A stretch of DNA of 64,000 bases from Halomonas sp. ALS9 (GCF_001651035.1 NZ_LXRG01000201.1:237589-301588); one strand, 5' to 3'. Counted from the stretch's first letter, positions 38,012-46,869 are shown. Notes: a model not told the origin generated them from the letters alone. Numbers and translations: made by a program.

Positions 38012-39505
38012 CTACACCATCTGCAGATAGAACAACCGGCTAGCGGGTGACTTGCCGGTGAGCAGCTGTAGCCCGTCCTCCAGTTCAATCTTGCCACCGA
38101 TTGGTACGGCCTCACCGGTCTGGGCATTCTTCAAATCAGGCATATTTTCGTTGACCAAGAACCACCGCTGCTGGTGCAGCACGAAGTAGCCCACCCGCGA
38201 TTTATGTTCATCGCCAAGCCGCTCGTTCGGCATAATCGTGCGATCTACATGCCAGGGGAAAACGCTCTGGTTTGAATACACCATCAAGCGATGGTTATCC
38301 GGCCGATAACGGTCTCCCCGCGATGAATAGAGGTTAATCACCGGCAGCTTTCCCTGGTACCGGGTTTGGCAGAAGGGGCAGCGCGGCGCCGTGGTGTTAT
38401 CAAACACAAACCAGGCTTGTGGGCAGGCGCTATTCTGGCAGGGCTGAATCAGGTCTACCGTCTTCACCAGGGCAACCTCCCACTCATCCGCACTGGGACG
38501 ACTGCGGGGATCATGCAGCCCATCGATAAAGGCACGATCAAACAACGCGGCTAGATAGGGCCCGGTGACGGTGTAGGGAAGTTTTTGAGGATCTTTCCAG
38601 GGCAACTCGGTCGGCTTCGTTGCGTCTGTTGGGCTCAGCCGATTGCTGTTGTCGCTGGGATGCTCTACGAACAGCGCCTGCTCACCCATCGTGAGTCGCT
38701 CATCCTCACTGGGATCAACAGCATGCACTTTTTGTCCGCGCAGGGGATGGCGTAACAGCAGCAGTGAATAGACCATAACGGCCAGCGCGTGCCGATCGGT
38801 GAAAATACTGGGTAAAACCCGCTGCGGATCCGTTTTCGGCAGGTGGCTCGTTGCCACGCATTCAGGCGCAATAAAGTCAGGGGTGCCCACTACTTCCGGG
38901 GGGAACCGGTCGGGCACAACCAGGCCATCCATATCGATGATACAGACGTTGCCGGTCGTCGGTGCTAACAATACATTCTTGTAGCTCAAATCACTGTGGG
39001 CGAGACCTGCCGCGTGTAGCCGGCGGACGGCGCGAGACAGCCGTAAGCAGAGCTGCAGATAATTAAGCCAGTTGCCGCGCTCTCTTTCGTCTAAGAACTT
39101 GAATTGGTTGTTGGGCGATGCAAACCACTTGCCTTCCTTATCCTTACCCTGAATTTTGAGCATGTCGTTGTTAAATGAACCATGCTCAAAGAAGAAATGG
39201 TCACGATAGAACGGTGCCACGACGCCGGTACGGCCATTGTGCTCTACCGTTGCCGTGGGCCAACAATACAGTTGATCCCAGTAGGCGCCCTGCTCATTGT
39301 CGAAGATGCGCTCACGGTAGGCTCCGGTAATCATCTCCAGGCGCTGACGGGCAGCATCATCAAGCTGGGCACGGTAGAAGGCAACCACATAGCGCTTGTC
39401 TGGGCTGGCGTAGACGTCTTTCATACCGCCCGTGGCGATGATTTTGTCTCGAAACTGAACTTGCTCACCGTTGGAGGCTGTTAGCGTAATAATGGGTACG
39501 CTCAT
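38012..39505 (-). CDS. Ter-associated protein kinase with zinc ribbon (TerY-P triad)
   Basis: A 497-residue kinase-fold protein of the COG4248 type. The glycine-rich/nucleotide region is near residues 20-50 (ATGGMKDVYASPDKRYVVAFY), the catalytic loop is HSDLSYKNVLL near 168, and the metal-binding IIDMDGL replaces DFG. After about residue 355 comes a four-cysteine zinc ribbon (CQNSACPQ...CPFC), then a beta-rich C-terminal domain resembling an FHA-like fold. It overlaps the PP2C gene by 4 bp. The trio kinase-PP2C-TerY is the TerY-phosphorylation triad described from comparative genomics of Ter systems. It lies last in the leftward operon. Confidence 0.88.
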   Translation of the reverse strand: MSVPIITLTASNGEQVQFRDKIIATGGMKDVYASPDKRYVVAFYRAQLDDAARQRLEMITGAYRERIFDNEQGAYWDQLYCWPTATVEHNGRTGVVAPFYRDHFFFEHGSFNNDMLKIQGKDKEGKWFASPNNQFKFLDERERGNWLNYLQLCLRLSRAVRRLHAAGLAHSDLSYKNVLLAPTTGNVCIIDMDGLVVPDRFPPEVVGTPDFIAPECVATSHLPKTDPQRVLPSIFTDRHALAVMVYSLLLLRHPLRGQKVHAVDPSEDERLTMGEQALFVEHPSDNSNRLSPTDATKPTELPWKDPQKLPYTVTGPYLAALFDRAFIDGLHDPRSRPSADEWEVALVKTVDLIQPCQNSACPQAWFVFDNTTAPRCPFCQTRYQGKLPVINLYSSRGDRYRPDNHRLMVYSNQSVFPWHVDRTIMPNERLGDEHKSRVGYFVLHQQRWFLVNENMPDLKNAQTGEAVPIGGKIELEDGLQLLTGKSPASRLFYLQMV

Positions 39506-41109
39506 ACCAAGGCCTCCGAGTCGCCCATATCGGCTGGCATAACGCTGTCACGATAAAGCACTGCCAACGTCCGATCGTCGTGATGGCGCTCAACAAAAAA
39601 GCTCAGATAGTCTTGTAGCGGGTCGCGCTCAGAATCATCGTTGGGGGCTGCCAGGGCTGGCGCCAGCTCATCATAGAGCGCCCACCAGCTTTCACCGTCG
39701 TGCATATCGTTATCAGACGTGAATTTTGGATCGGTCAAGCCATCGGTGGCGACAATGAGAGCCTCCAGCGAAGAGAAAACGTTAATCTTCACCCGTTGAT
39801 AAAGCCCCTCAGCCTCTTGGAAAAGAGGCGCGTCAAGAAAACGGGTTTGCCCGGCATGTTGGCCTGAATCGGCTGTAGTTAACATCTGGGCTTGTCGGCC
39901 CTCGTAAAGCGCCGCCACCGCACCGTCGCCAATCCCAAAAGTCACGACGATGTGACCATCAGGCGTTTCTTTATGCAGCGCGAGCAGCAAGGTCGTCGAA
40001 AAAGCTTTCGCCGGGTGCCCCGAGGCTTTGGCTTCCTCGGTAATCGCTCGATGACCCGCATGCACCGCGGTAATCATCGTCTGCTGCAGGGGTACCAGTA
40101 ACGCCTGCGACATGCGAGAACGGTCTCCCCCTTTCCACCACGCAAGCGCAGCGGCTTCCAAAGCGGCCCCCTCGTTTGCCGCCAATGAGTTCAGCAGCTC
40201 ATCGCGGGCCACGGTCGTTGCTAACAGGCTTCCCTGGCGAGCGTATTCACACGATCCCGCGCCATCCCCCACGATCAACACATTCCAGCCTGACGTTGCC
40301 CGGGCGATAGTGCCATGATCATCACGTTGCCCTCCTCGGTGGGCATGAGACCGACCGCGCTGGGAGCCCATGGCCATTTGCCAACCATCGCCACCACTTA
40401 GACGATCAACCTCTTCATCGGGCTTGGCATAGGGGGCATCAGGATCTGACGGCAGATTCTGCCATAGGTCACGAGAGCTGGGGATCAGCGCCAGCTTGAG
40501 CGTGAGCTCTAGTACCGTCTCGCCCTGCTCATCAAGACCCTGCACTTTCAATTGGAGAGACCCCTGGGCAGTCGGTGTGCCCTGCAGTCTGTGGTCATCG
40601 GACAATGACAGGTTACTGCCACCGTCATCTTCAAGCTGCAGCTTCGCGGGCAACTCATCCAGCAACTCATCAAGGCAAACGTCATAGGGTTGTCCCGAAC
40701 GGCCGTTGGGGAGGCTCTCGGTACGAGTCGCGACGACCGGCACCGACGCTTCTGCAGGCGCCTCAGAGGGGATATCGCCCGGCTGGAGAGGCACGTCCGC
40801 TGACCGATCTTGGGGAGCATTACCAGTGTTGGCATTGTGATGTTCGGACACTGCGCTTTCCTCGCTGTCGCTGATGGGGAGGCCTGGGGTAAAGGCGGAG
40901 CCCGCTTCCTCTGCTTTCGTACCGTTCTCTTTTGACTGTTTGTAATGCTCAGACATGGTGGTTTTAAACTGCTCGCGAAATTCATCAATTAAAGTGGGGC
41001 CGTTTGTCTCCTGTATAACTCGCTCGATAAGCTGATCGGGAAGCCGTTGCCCAGGCTTTTCAAACAAACTGCTAATGACACGATGGTAGTAGTCTTGTGA
41101 ATGCTTCAC
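39502..41109 (-). CDS. PP2C-type protein phosphatase of the TerY-P triad
   Basis: A 535-residue protein. The C-terminal 270 residues form a PP2C domain with DGAGS (metal-binding aspartate) near residue 275, FGIGDGAVAAL, VATDGLTD and a DDRTLAVLY end. The N-terminal 250 residues are an unusual acidic, low-complexity and beta-rich region without a family I can name (LEDDGGSNLSLSDDH, LKVQGLDEQGETVLEL), possibly a phosphopeptide or target-binding segment. Start and stop both overlap neighbours (ATGA), so its level is tied to the kinase and TerY proteins. Confidence 0.88.
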   Translation of the reverse strand: MKHSQDYYHRVISSLFEKPGQRLPDQLIERVIQETNGPTLIDEFREQFKTTMSEHYKQSKENGTKAEEAGSAFTPGLPISDSEESAVSEHHNANTGNAPQDRSADVPLQPGDIPSEAPAEASVPVVATRTESLPNGRSGQPYDVCLDELLDELPAKLQLEDDGGSNLSLSDDHRLQGTPTAQGSLQLKVQGLDEQGETVLELTLKLALIPSSRDLWQNLPSDPDAPYAKPDEEVDRLSGGDGWQMAMGSQRGRSHAHRGGQRDDHGTIARATSGWNVLIVGDGAGSCEYARQGSLLATTVARDELLNSLAANEGAALEAAALAWWKGGDRSRMSQALLVPLQQTMITAVHAGHRAITEEAKASGHPAKAFSTTLLLALHKETPDGHIVVTFGIGDGAVAALYEGRQAQMLTTADSGQHAGQTRFLDAPLFQEAEGLYQRVKINVFSSLEALIVATDGLTDPKFTSDNDMHDGESWWALYDELAPALAAPNDDSERDPLQDYLSFFVERHHDDRTLAVLYRDSVMPADMGDSEALV

Positions 41110-42155
41110 CCTTGCCCCCTGCCCACATCAAAACCGGCGCCTCCGCTACCTTGACCGAACGCGACGTTAGCGTCACACCAAGGGCACGTTTGCTGGCCGG
41201 GCCCGTTACAGCACATCAGTTTGCCGCAGCTGCATAATGCAAATGTGGTGACCGCGCCACAGTGAGGACAAGGCGGCACCCCTTCCAATTGGTCACTGCT
41301 AACCGATGCCTTTGAGCTGCTCTCCGAAGACCACTCGAAATACTCCTCGCCAAGTGGATAGACACCTTCAAGCCCATAAATACCCTGGGCGGCTGACGCT
41401 CCAAAATTGCCCGGCATTGGAACGGCGTTGTATTTGAGCAAGTACGGCTTTTTGTGGCGATGGCAGCGGCCGGTGAATACCACAACCTGGTCGTCGATAG
41501 GTGCCGCGTCACTGTCCTTTACCAAGCTAATTCCTACATCGCTCGCTTTGGAAAGTGATATTCCTGGCGCGTTTTTGCCCACATCCAGTGCCTGGCTCTG
41601 GGCGGCGACCGACGCGGAAACCCAGCGGGCAAAGCGGCTCAAATCTTCGCCGGTACCGTTATCCAGCGACACCACGTCATCGGTCAACTGCTTGAGCACT
41701 TGAGTATCCGCAGCCCCCCCGAGGGTAACGGCAATCAAATGCGCGCGGCTGGCGTAGTGCTGGCGCCAGCGTTTGATAGCAGCATCGGTGCGATCAGTCG
41801 GGCGACCATCGGTTAATAGGTAAATGACCGGCTCCCAGTCTCCTCGCTGATTGGGCGTGGTTTTTTTAACGTCTACCTCAATGCGGGTCATCAGCTCATC
41901 CAGGGCTTCCCCCAGAGCCGTCCCGCCGCCAAGGGGTAAGCGCGGTGGATAAAAACTCATCAGATCCACCATAGGCACGACGGTACCCACCTGCCCGGCA
42001 AAGGCGATCACCGAAATATGCACGGTCTCCAAGGCGCTTGGATCCTGGCGAAGCTGCTCAACGATAGATTCCATCGCCCGCTGCAGTTGTGCATGGGGCT
42101 CACCGGCCATGGATTCCGATACATCGAGCACGAAGAAAATGGGTAAGCGTCTCAT
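41106..42155 (-). CDS. terY: TerY-type vWA protein with C-terminal zinc ribbon
   Basis: A 349-residue von Willebrand A protein. The MIDAS residues are complete: DVSES (DxSxS) near residue 11, the threonine in GGGTALGEAL and the aspartate in LLTDGRPTD. The C-terminal 130 residues (TerY-C) end in cysteine pairs CPHC, CSC, CC and CPWC that should bind zinc. It overlaps the PP2C gene by 4 bp, the usual core of the triad, in which TerY is the presumed phosphorylation target or adaptor. Confidence 0.9.
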   Translation of the reverse strand: MRRLPIFFVLDVSESMAGEPHAQLQRAMESIVEQLRQDPSALETVHISVIAFAGQVGTVVPMVDLMSFYPPRLPLGGGTALGEALDELMTRIEVDVKKTTPNQRGDWEPVIYLLTDGRPTDRTDAAIKRWRQHYASRAHLIAVTLGGAADTQVLKQLTDDVVSLDNGTGEDLSRFARWVSASVAAQSQALDVGKNAPGISLSKASDVGISLVKDSDAAPIDDQVVVFTGRCHRHKKPYLLKYNAVPMPGNFGASAAQGIYGLEGVYPLGEEYFEWSSESSSKASVSSDQLEGVPPCPHCGAVTTFALCSCGKLMCCNGPGQQTCPWCDANVAFGQGSGGAGFDVGRGQG

Positions 42156-42166
42156 TAATACCTCGG

Positions 42167-42811
42167 CTACAGGACGACCTGCACTTCATCGGGTGGTGGT
42201 GGCAGCGTGATATCGTCACCCGCCCCGTTTTGTTGGCCGCTGGCGTTAGCCGCAATAGACGCCGAGACCCATTGGAAGTAATTCGCAAAGCCCGCGCTGT
42301 CCATGTTTTCCAGACTGACCGTTTTGGTCGCGAACTTTTTCAGATGCTCTTGTTTCGCCTTGGGGCCTGCCGCGCAGGCAATGATCTCGGAAAATTTCAT
42401 ATTTTTGATGCGCGCTACCGCCGCGTCAAACTCCATCAAATCCGAGGGCGAGCCATCGGTCATCACGAATAGCATCGGCCGAAAGTCACCCTTCTGGTCG
42501 GAGGTGGACGTTAGGATATCCCGCTCTACGCAGTCACAGACCTTATTGAGGCCTTCGCCCATATGCGTTGCACCGGAGCGTGGTAGTTCGATGTCGTTGA
42601 CCTGGGCGCTTTCCAAGGCTTGCAGGGGAAGCAGCTCTTTCACTTCGTGATCAAAGGTGATGATTGATAGGTAAACCGTTTCGAGAGCATAAGGGTCTTG
42701 GCGCAGCGCCGATAGCATGGCCGCCAAGCCGACGTTCACTGACTGTATGGGCTCGCCGCGCATTGAACCCGACGAGTCGATGAGAAGATAGATAGGTAAA
42801 CGACGATCCAT
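42167..42811 (-). CDS. TerY-type vWA protein, second copy
   Basis: A 214-residue single-domain vWA protein with an intact MIDAS (DSSGS near residue 11, RSGATHMGEGL, FVMTDGSPSD) and the conserved C-terminal SASIAANAS region. It starts 13 bp after the third vWA gene and ends 11 bp before the zinc-ribbon TerY. It is the same length as the next copy, so the pair looks like an in-place duplication that has diverged. Confidence 0.9.
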   Translation of the reverse strand: MDRRLPIYLLIDSSGSMRGEPIQSVNVGLAAMLSALRQDPYALETVYLSIITFDHEVKELLPLQALESAQVNDIELPRSGATHMGEGLNKVCDCVERDILTSTSDQKGDFRPMLFVMTDGSPSDLMEFDAAVARIKNMKFSEIIACAAGPKAKQEHLKKFATKTVSLENMDSAGFANYFQWVSASIAANASGQQNGAGDDITLPPPPDEVQVVL

Positions 42812-42824
42812 GGTAGCTCCTTGC

Positions 42825-43469
42825 TCAGTTTTTGCTCAGATTGATGACACTGATTTCATTGGGCGGAGGTGGCAAATCGGCACTGCCATCGCTGCCGCCG
42901 GATTCAACCGACTGGCTGGTCATTGATACACTGGCAGAGACCCAGGCAAAGAAGGCACGGATAGACTCGGCGTCATTACTGTTCAACCGCACAACGTCGG
43001 TGGCAAAGCGCTGCAGGTCGGCCGTATCCGCGTCGGCGCCAGCGGCACAGCCGACCAACTTAGCCACACTGACACCCTTCATAGCTTGGATGCCTACGTC
43101 TAGATCGTCGTTGGCTACACCATCGGTGAAGACAAACACCAAGGGACGCCAGTCGCCCTTAGCACTGCTGGAGGAGGACTGCACTTCCTCACGGATACGT
43201 TCAGCGGTAAGTTTGAGTGCCGCTCCCAGTGCCGTCATACCATCAGGCTTCAGCGTGGGAGGCTGAAAGGTCATCAGGTCGCACAAGGGCACAGTGTGGC
43301 GAGCTTCTGAACTAAATTCGATCACTGACAGGTAAACAGTCTCAAGCGCGAAAGGATCTTGGCGCAGCATGTCGACTAAGGCCTGCAAGCCTTGGTTCAC
43401 CGCATTAATCGGCTCTCCGGTCATGGAGTAGGATTTATCAAGCACTAGGTATACGGGGAGTCGGCGCAT
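42825..43469 (-). CDS. TerY-type vWA protein, third copy
   Basis: A 214-residue vWA protein with MIDAS DKSYS near residue 11, DGMTALGAAL and FVFTDGVAND. It is the first of the three tandem vWA genes downstream of terA. TerY/TerF-type vWA proteins may form metal-dependent assemblies with TerD paralogues. The ends of this and the second copy both finish in LPPPPNEISV/LPPPPDEVQV-like tails, a shared proline motif worth noting. Confidence 0.9.
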   Translation of the reverse strand: MRRLPVYLVLDKSYSMTGEPINAVNQGLQALVDMLRQDPFALETVYLSVIEFSSEARHTVPLCDLMTFQPPTLKPDGMTALGAALKLTAERIREEVQSSSSSAKGDWRPLVFVFTDGVANDDLDVGIQAMKGVSVAKLVGCAAGADADTADLQRFATDVVRLNSNDAESIRAFFAWVSASVSMTSQSVESGGSDGSADLPPPPNEISVINLSKN

Positions 43470-43557
43470 GGTTTCCTCAATGCATTATCAAACGTCTTGA
43501 GAAGCAGTGCCGTAGTAGGTCGACACTACCAAAAAGGGCTGGCGCAACGCTATGCCG

Positions 43558-44748
43558 TTACTTAGAGCCAGCTTTCCACTGGAAGCCAAAACCATAATGG
43601 TTATCCGCTGGCTTGTGACTGCCGAAATAGTTCACCTCTTTAGAGATATTCAGGGTGCCGTTTTGATTCTCCAGCATCGCAATCACACAGAAATTCTCGT
43701 TTTTACCGCTGGCATCCATGCGGATTTCGATTTCAGGCTGATCAGGCGCTTTGATCGAAACGCGTCCGTTGGTCTGCGCCCAGTTCGCAACGCCTTCATA
43801 AATGAAGGCAAAGATCATCACACGCTTGATGTCACCCCAATGCTTGCCATTCAGGTATAAGTTCTCGCCTTGATTCACTGACCCCGTGCGATCGTCGCCA
43901 TCAAGGAAGATGTAGGGCGCTTTTTCAAGGCTGCCGAAGTGATTGCCAAGGGCTTGAACAATCCCTTTGGTGCCGTCTTTAAACTCGAACATACAGCCAA
44001 GATCCAGATCGACTCCCCCCTGCTTGCCGCCCAGTAACGATCCGAATAAGCCTTTTTTGCTGGCGCCCGCTCCCGCAGTTTGATCCCAGTTGAGGTTCAC
44101 ATGAATTTTGCCGAAGGTGGCTGATTTTTTCTCAAGCGAAATAGTGTCGCCCTTTTTATCAAGGGTGATCTTGCTGAGATTAATCGATGGTTTCTCTTGG
44201 GGCTTAGGAGAGGCTGGAGCCGGTGTTGGCGTAGGGGCTGGCTTGGAATCATTGTCGACATCGACGCCAAAATGCTCGGCAAGCGGCGCCATGCCACCGG
44301 CAAAGCCCTGGTCAACGACTTTCACTTTCCAATCACCATTGCGACGATACAACTCGCACACAATGAGCGACTTCTCCTGGCGGCCAGCGCCTTGCCCACT
44401 GAACTCAAACTGTTCACCGGCTCCCTTAAGGTCAAAACGGTAGCCGCTCGACAACGCTGACAGTCCAGGCTCAACAGTGAGGACAAACGCTATTCGCTCA
44501 AGGTGCTCAGGCACTTTGCTAAGATCGACCGAAAATGTTGATCCATCTGTTTGTTCTACGGCGCCTGAGGGGTGCTTGGGTTGGTTGAAGAAGATGAAGT
44601 CATCATCGCTCGACACCTTACCTGTGTTAGCCAGCAGAATGGCTGAGGCGTCTAAGCCAGCACCATGGTCGTTGCCCACAGCGAGACTAAATGTCAGCTG
44701 TGAGTCATTAAGTTTGGCGTTCTGCCCTGCAATCAATTTGGTAGCCAT
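43558..44748 (-). CDS. terA: TerA: two TerD-like domains joined by a proline linker
   Basis: A 396-residue TerA. The first TerD-like domain (residues 1-165: LDASAILL, DDFIFFNQPKHPSGAVEQT, LIVCELYRRNGDWKV) is followed by a Pro/Ala/Thr linker around 172-190 and a second domain (INLSKITLDKKGDTISLEKK, VDLDLGCMFEFKDG, GSLEKAPYIFLDGDDRTG). TerA binds no Ca2+ strongly in the first domain of known members, while the second keeps acidic residues. The ATG at 44748 has AGGGAAG upstream; the TTG one codon earlier is rejected. It is the first gene of the leftward operon. Confidence 0.92.
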   Translation of the reverse strand: MATKLIAGQNAKLNDSQLTFSLAVGNDHGAGLDASAILLANTGKVSSDDDFIFFNQPKHPSGAVEQTDGSTFSVDLSKVPEHLERIAFVLTVEPGLSALSSGYRFDLKGAGEQFEFSGQGAGRQEKSLIVCELYRRNGDWKVKVVDQGFAGGMAPLAEHFGVDVDNDSKPAPTPTPAPASPKPQEKPSINLSKITLDKKGDTISLEKKSATFGKIHVNLNWDQTAGAGASKKGLFGSLLGGKQGGVDLDLGCMFEFKDGTKGIVQALGNHFGSLEKAPYIFLDGDDRTGSVNQGENLYLNGKHWGDIKRVMIFAFIYEGVANWAQTNGRVSIKAPDQPEIEIRMDASGKNENFCVIAMLENQNGTLNISKEVNYFGSHKPADNHYGFGFQWKAGSK

Positions 44749-44751
44749 CAA

Positions 44752-45353
44752 TTATTCTTCCCTTACAGCGTCGATAACCGTCTAATTAAGTGTTATCGGG
44801 TGATTGATTTAATTTTTAATTTCCGTTGAGTTACTGCACCACCTAAGCCACTTACAAGCCTAATCGACCCACCCTTTATTCTATTAGATAAGGGCGTACT
44901 AAAAATACCTTACACCTTACGATGCCTCAGGTGTTTCAAAATTCAACTTAACGTAAGGTTGAACGTAGCAGGAAAGTTCTGATTAGTTGCCCGATCTCAT
45001 CAACTTTCGCTTTAGCCAACAATAACCCTCAAATTCAGACAATTTATTTATCTGTGTGTTTCCTGGCTTTACGCCGCTGGCCATTGCCACGACGCTAATC
45101 CAGCTTAAGACCACAACCATCATTCGTCGCATTACAACGCAACTCACGACGTATTTTGCTGTCATGAAATCAAGGCGCTTGGCGGCTTACCGCTGGCTCA
45201 AACCTACCCCAATACAAGCGTGAATCTGGTATCGTTGGGTTTGGATCAGTTGTCGGCATCCCATACTCTGCTTCATGTTGGTCTTAAAACAGAGAGGTTC
45301 CGGCACAGGCCCTAATGATTCTACCGGATGGCCCTGAGTACTGGGGGTATTCT
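44752..45353. other. Divergent control region between terA and the terD operon
   Basis: About 600 bp, A/T-rich near terA, with no convincing gene; a 60-codon minus-strand frame at 44983-45165 is hydrophobic but unsupported. An imperfect inverted repeat lies at 44942-44963. A weak sigma-70-like pair, TTGGAT (45241-45246) and TACTCT (45264-45269) with 17-bp spacing, could drive the rightward ter operon. Confidence 0.45.
44942..44963. promoter_or_regulatory. Imperfect inverted repeat in the ter control region
   Basis: TTCAACTTA, three bases, then TAAGGTTGAA: the arms are complementary except for one extra G in the right arm. A dyad of this size in a divergent promoter region is a plausible operator; no regulator gene of the cluster is recognised in the window. 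Confidence 0.45.
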
Positions 45354-45467
45354 ATGAATCCAGGAACAAAGTCGAGTCGTCTGGTGTTTCCCACTGAGGA
45401 GATACTGGCAAGCGCCTCAGGGACGTTTGCCAGTGCCTACTATCGGGTACTACCCCATATGACGTAA
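45354..45467 (+). CDS. Putative 37-aa leader peptide upstream of the ter operon
   Basis: An open frame with ATG at 45354 (GGGGG about 7 nt upstream) and TAA at 45465-45467. The stop abuts the AAGGAG ribosome-binding site of the next TerD-family gene, whose ATG is 13 nt further on. Translation of the leader would therefore control access to that site. The peptide (MNPGTKSSRLVFPTEE...) has no recognisable family. It overlaps the hairpin/pseudoknot element below. Whether it is translated is inference. Confidence 0.45.
   Translation: MNPGTKSSRLVFPTEEILASASGTFASAYYRVLPHMT
45394..45434 (+). promoter_or_regulatory. Hairpin with loop-upstream complementarity (possible pseudoknot) in the ter leader
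   Basis: ACTGGCAAGCG (45404-45414) pairs with CGTTTGCCAGT (45424-45434) as an 11-bp stem with one G-U pair. Its nine-base loop contains CCTCAG (45415-45420), which is the exact complement of CTGAGG at 45394-45399, four bases before the stem. The two helices cross, which is H-type pseudoknot topology. It lies 47 bp before the TerD-family start, inside the putative leader ORF. Confidence 0.6.
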
Positions 45468-45480
45468 TAAGGAGTGTTGC

Positions 45481-46053
45481 ATGATCGACCTGAGCAAAGG
45501 CAGCCGCATTAACCTATCTAAGGAAGCCCCAGGCGCCACGAAATTCACCCTAGGTATGGGCTGGGATACCCGTATTACCGATGGTGCAAACTTCGATCTA
45601 GACGCGTCTGCTCTGTTGCTGGATGCTAATGACAAGCCAGTCGGTGGTACCAGCGCCTTGGTGTTCTATAGCCAGCTTTCTTCACCGTGTGGTGGTGTCG
45701 TGTCATCTGGTGACAATCTTACCGGGGAAGGCGAAGGCGACGACGAAACCATCACCGTTGACCTCGAGAAACTGAGTGCCGATATTGCCAAAATCGTTCT
45801 TGTCGTCACCATTCACGAGGCTGAGACGCGCGGCCAGAACTTCGGTATGGTCAACAACGCCTTCGTCCGTGTCTTGAAAGACGGCAGCACCGATCCAGTT
45901 GCACGCTACGACCTCACTGAGGACTACTCTACCGAAACGGCTGTGATCTTTGGTGAGCTTTACCAGAAAGATGGCGAATGGCGCTTTGCGGCCAAAGGCG
46001 ATGGCTTTGCGGGTGGTTTGGCGGCATTCCTGACCGGTTACGGCCTGCAATAA
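45481..46053 (+). CDS. TerD-family protein (TerD/TerE-like)
   Basis: A 190-residue single TerD domain. Family signatures are [44 protein letters not shown] and [23 protein letters not shown]. The two acidic motifs are the known Ca2+-binding sites of this beta-sandwich family. It is the first gene of the rightward operon, after a structured leader. Compared with the next gene it is more divergent from E. coli TerD/TerE, so I do not assign a letter. Confidence 0.92.
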   Translation: MIDLSKGSRINLSKEAPGATKFTLGMGWDTRITDGANFDLDASALLLDANDKPVGGTSALVFYSQLSSPCGGVVSSGDNLTGEGEGDDETITVDLEKLSADIAKIVLVVTIHEAETRGQNFGMVNNAFVRVLKDGSTDPVARYDLTEDYSTETAVIFGELYQKDGEWRFAAKGDGFAGGLAAFLTGYGLQ

Positions 46054-46121
46054 GGTCTTCCTATGGCCAAGCAATGGCTTGGCCTTTTTATATCTATCAA
46101 CTAACGATGAGGTGTGAACGC

Positions 46122-46700
46122 ATGTCTATTTCTCTCTCCAAAGGCGGCAACATTTCGCTGAGCAAAGAATCACCGGGTATCAAACAGATTCGTATCGGTT
46201 TGGGCTGGGATGCTCGTGTGACCACCGGTCAGGACTTTGATCTTGATGCCAGCGTCTTCCTGGTCAATAGCGATGGCAAGTGCCGCAGTGATAAAGACTT
46301 CATTTTCTACAACAACTTGAAGTCTGCCGATGGTTCAGTTGAGCACACAGGCGATAACCAAACCGGTGAAGGCGACGGCGATGATGAAGTCATCAAGGTT
46401 GATCTATCCAAGGTTCCTGCCGATGTCGACAAAATTGCTGTAACCGTAACTATCCATGACTCTGCAGCCCGCGGCCAGAACTTCGGCCAAGTTGAGAACG
46501 CCTTTGCACGCGTTATCAACGAAGACAATAATCAAGAAGTCGTTCGTTACGACCTGTCAGAAGATTACTCGATTGAAGATGCCATGATCTTCTGTGAGCT
46601 TTACCGTAACAACGGCGAATGGAAGTTCCGCGCCATCGGTCAAGGCTTTAGCGGTGGCCTGGGCGATCTCGCCTCTAAGTATGGTTTAAGCGCCTCTTAA
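46122..46700 (+). CDS. terD: TerD
   Basis: A 192-residue TerD domain protein, the exact length of E. coli TerD, which from memory it closely resembles ([78 protein letters not shown]). It binds Ca2+ through the aspartate motifs and is thought to assemble at the membrane with TerB and TerC in stressed cells. The ATG at 46122 has a GAGG box; longer frames run into the previous gene. Confidence 0.94.
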   Translation: MSISLSKGGNISLSKESPGIKQIRIGLGWDARVTTGQDFDLDASVFLVNSDGKCRSDKDFIFYNNLKSADGSVEHTGDNQTGEGDGDDEVIKVDLSKVPADVDKIAVTVTIHDSAARGQNFGQVENAFARVINEDNNQEVVRYDLSEDYSIEDAMIFCELYRNNGEWKFRAIGQGFSGGLGDLASKYGLSAS

Positions 46701-46710
46701 TTGAGCGTAA

Positions 46711-46734
46711 GAGTGGGGGCGACGGCTCCCACTC
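46711..46734 (+). promoter_or_regulatory. Hairpin after terD
   Basis: GAGTGGGGGC and GCTCCCACTC form a 10-bp stem (one G-U pair) with a GACG loop 11 bp past the terD stop, without a U-run. It could stabilise the terD message or cause partial termination before the biosynthetic genes that begin at 46870. Confidence 0.65.
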
Positions 46735-46869
46735 ATATAAGCAACTTACTCTAACGCGATTTTTTAATAGCAATGGCTTTTGATGTTGGGCGATGTTTGT
46801 TCTGAAAAGCTGTTTCTGGCGCGATTAATCGGTTTTTCAGAGCCTATATACTGATTGGAATACTGTTCT

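Noticed and set aside
44983..45165. 60-codon hydrophobic minus-strand ORF in the ter control region
   Set aside because: Signal-peptide-like but unsupported by start signals or neighbours; kept only as a remark in the intergenic entry.
45293..45480. Mn2+ (yybP-ykoY) riboswitch in the ter leader
   Set aside because: That class is linked to TerC-type genes, but the conserved loop sequences are not recognisable here; the crossing-helix element has a different layout.
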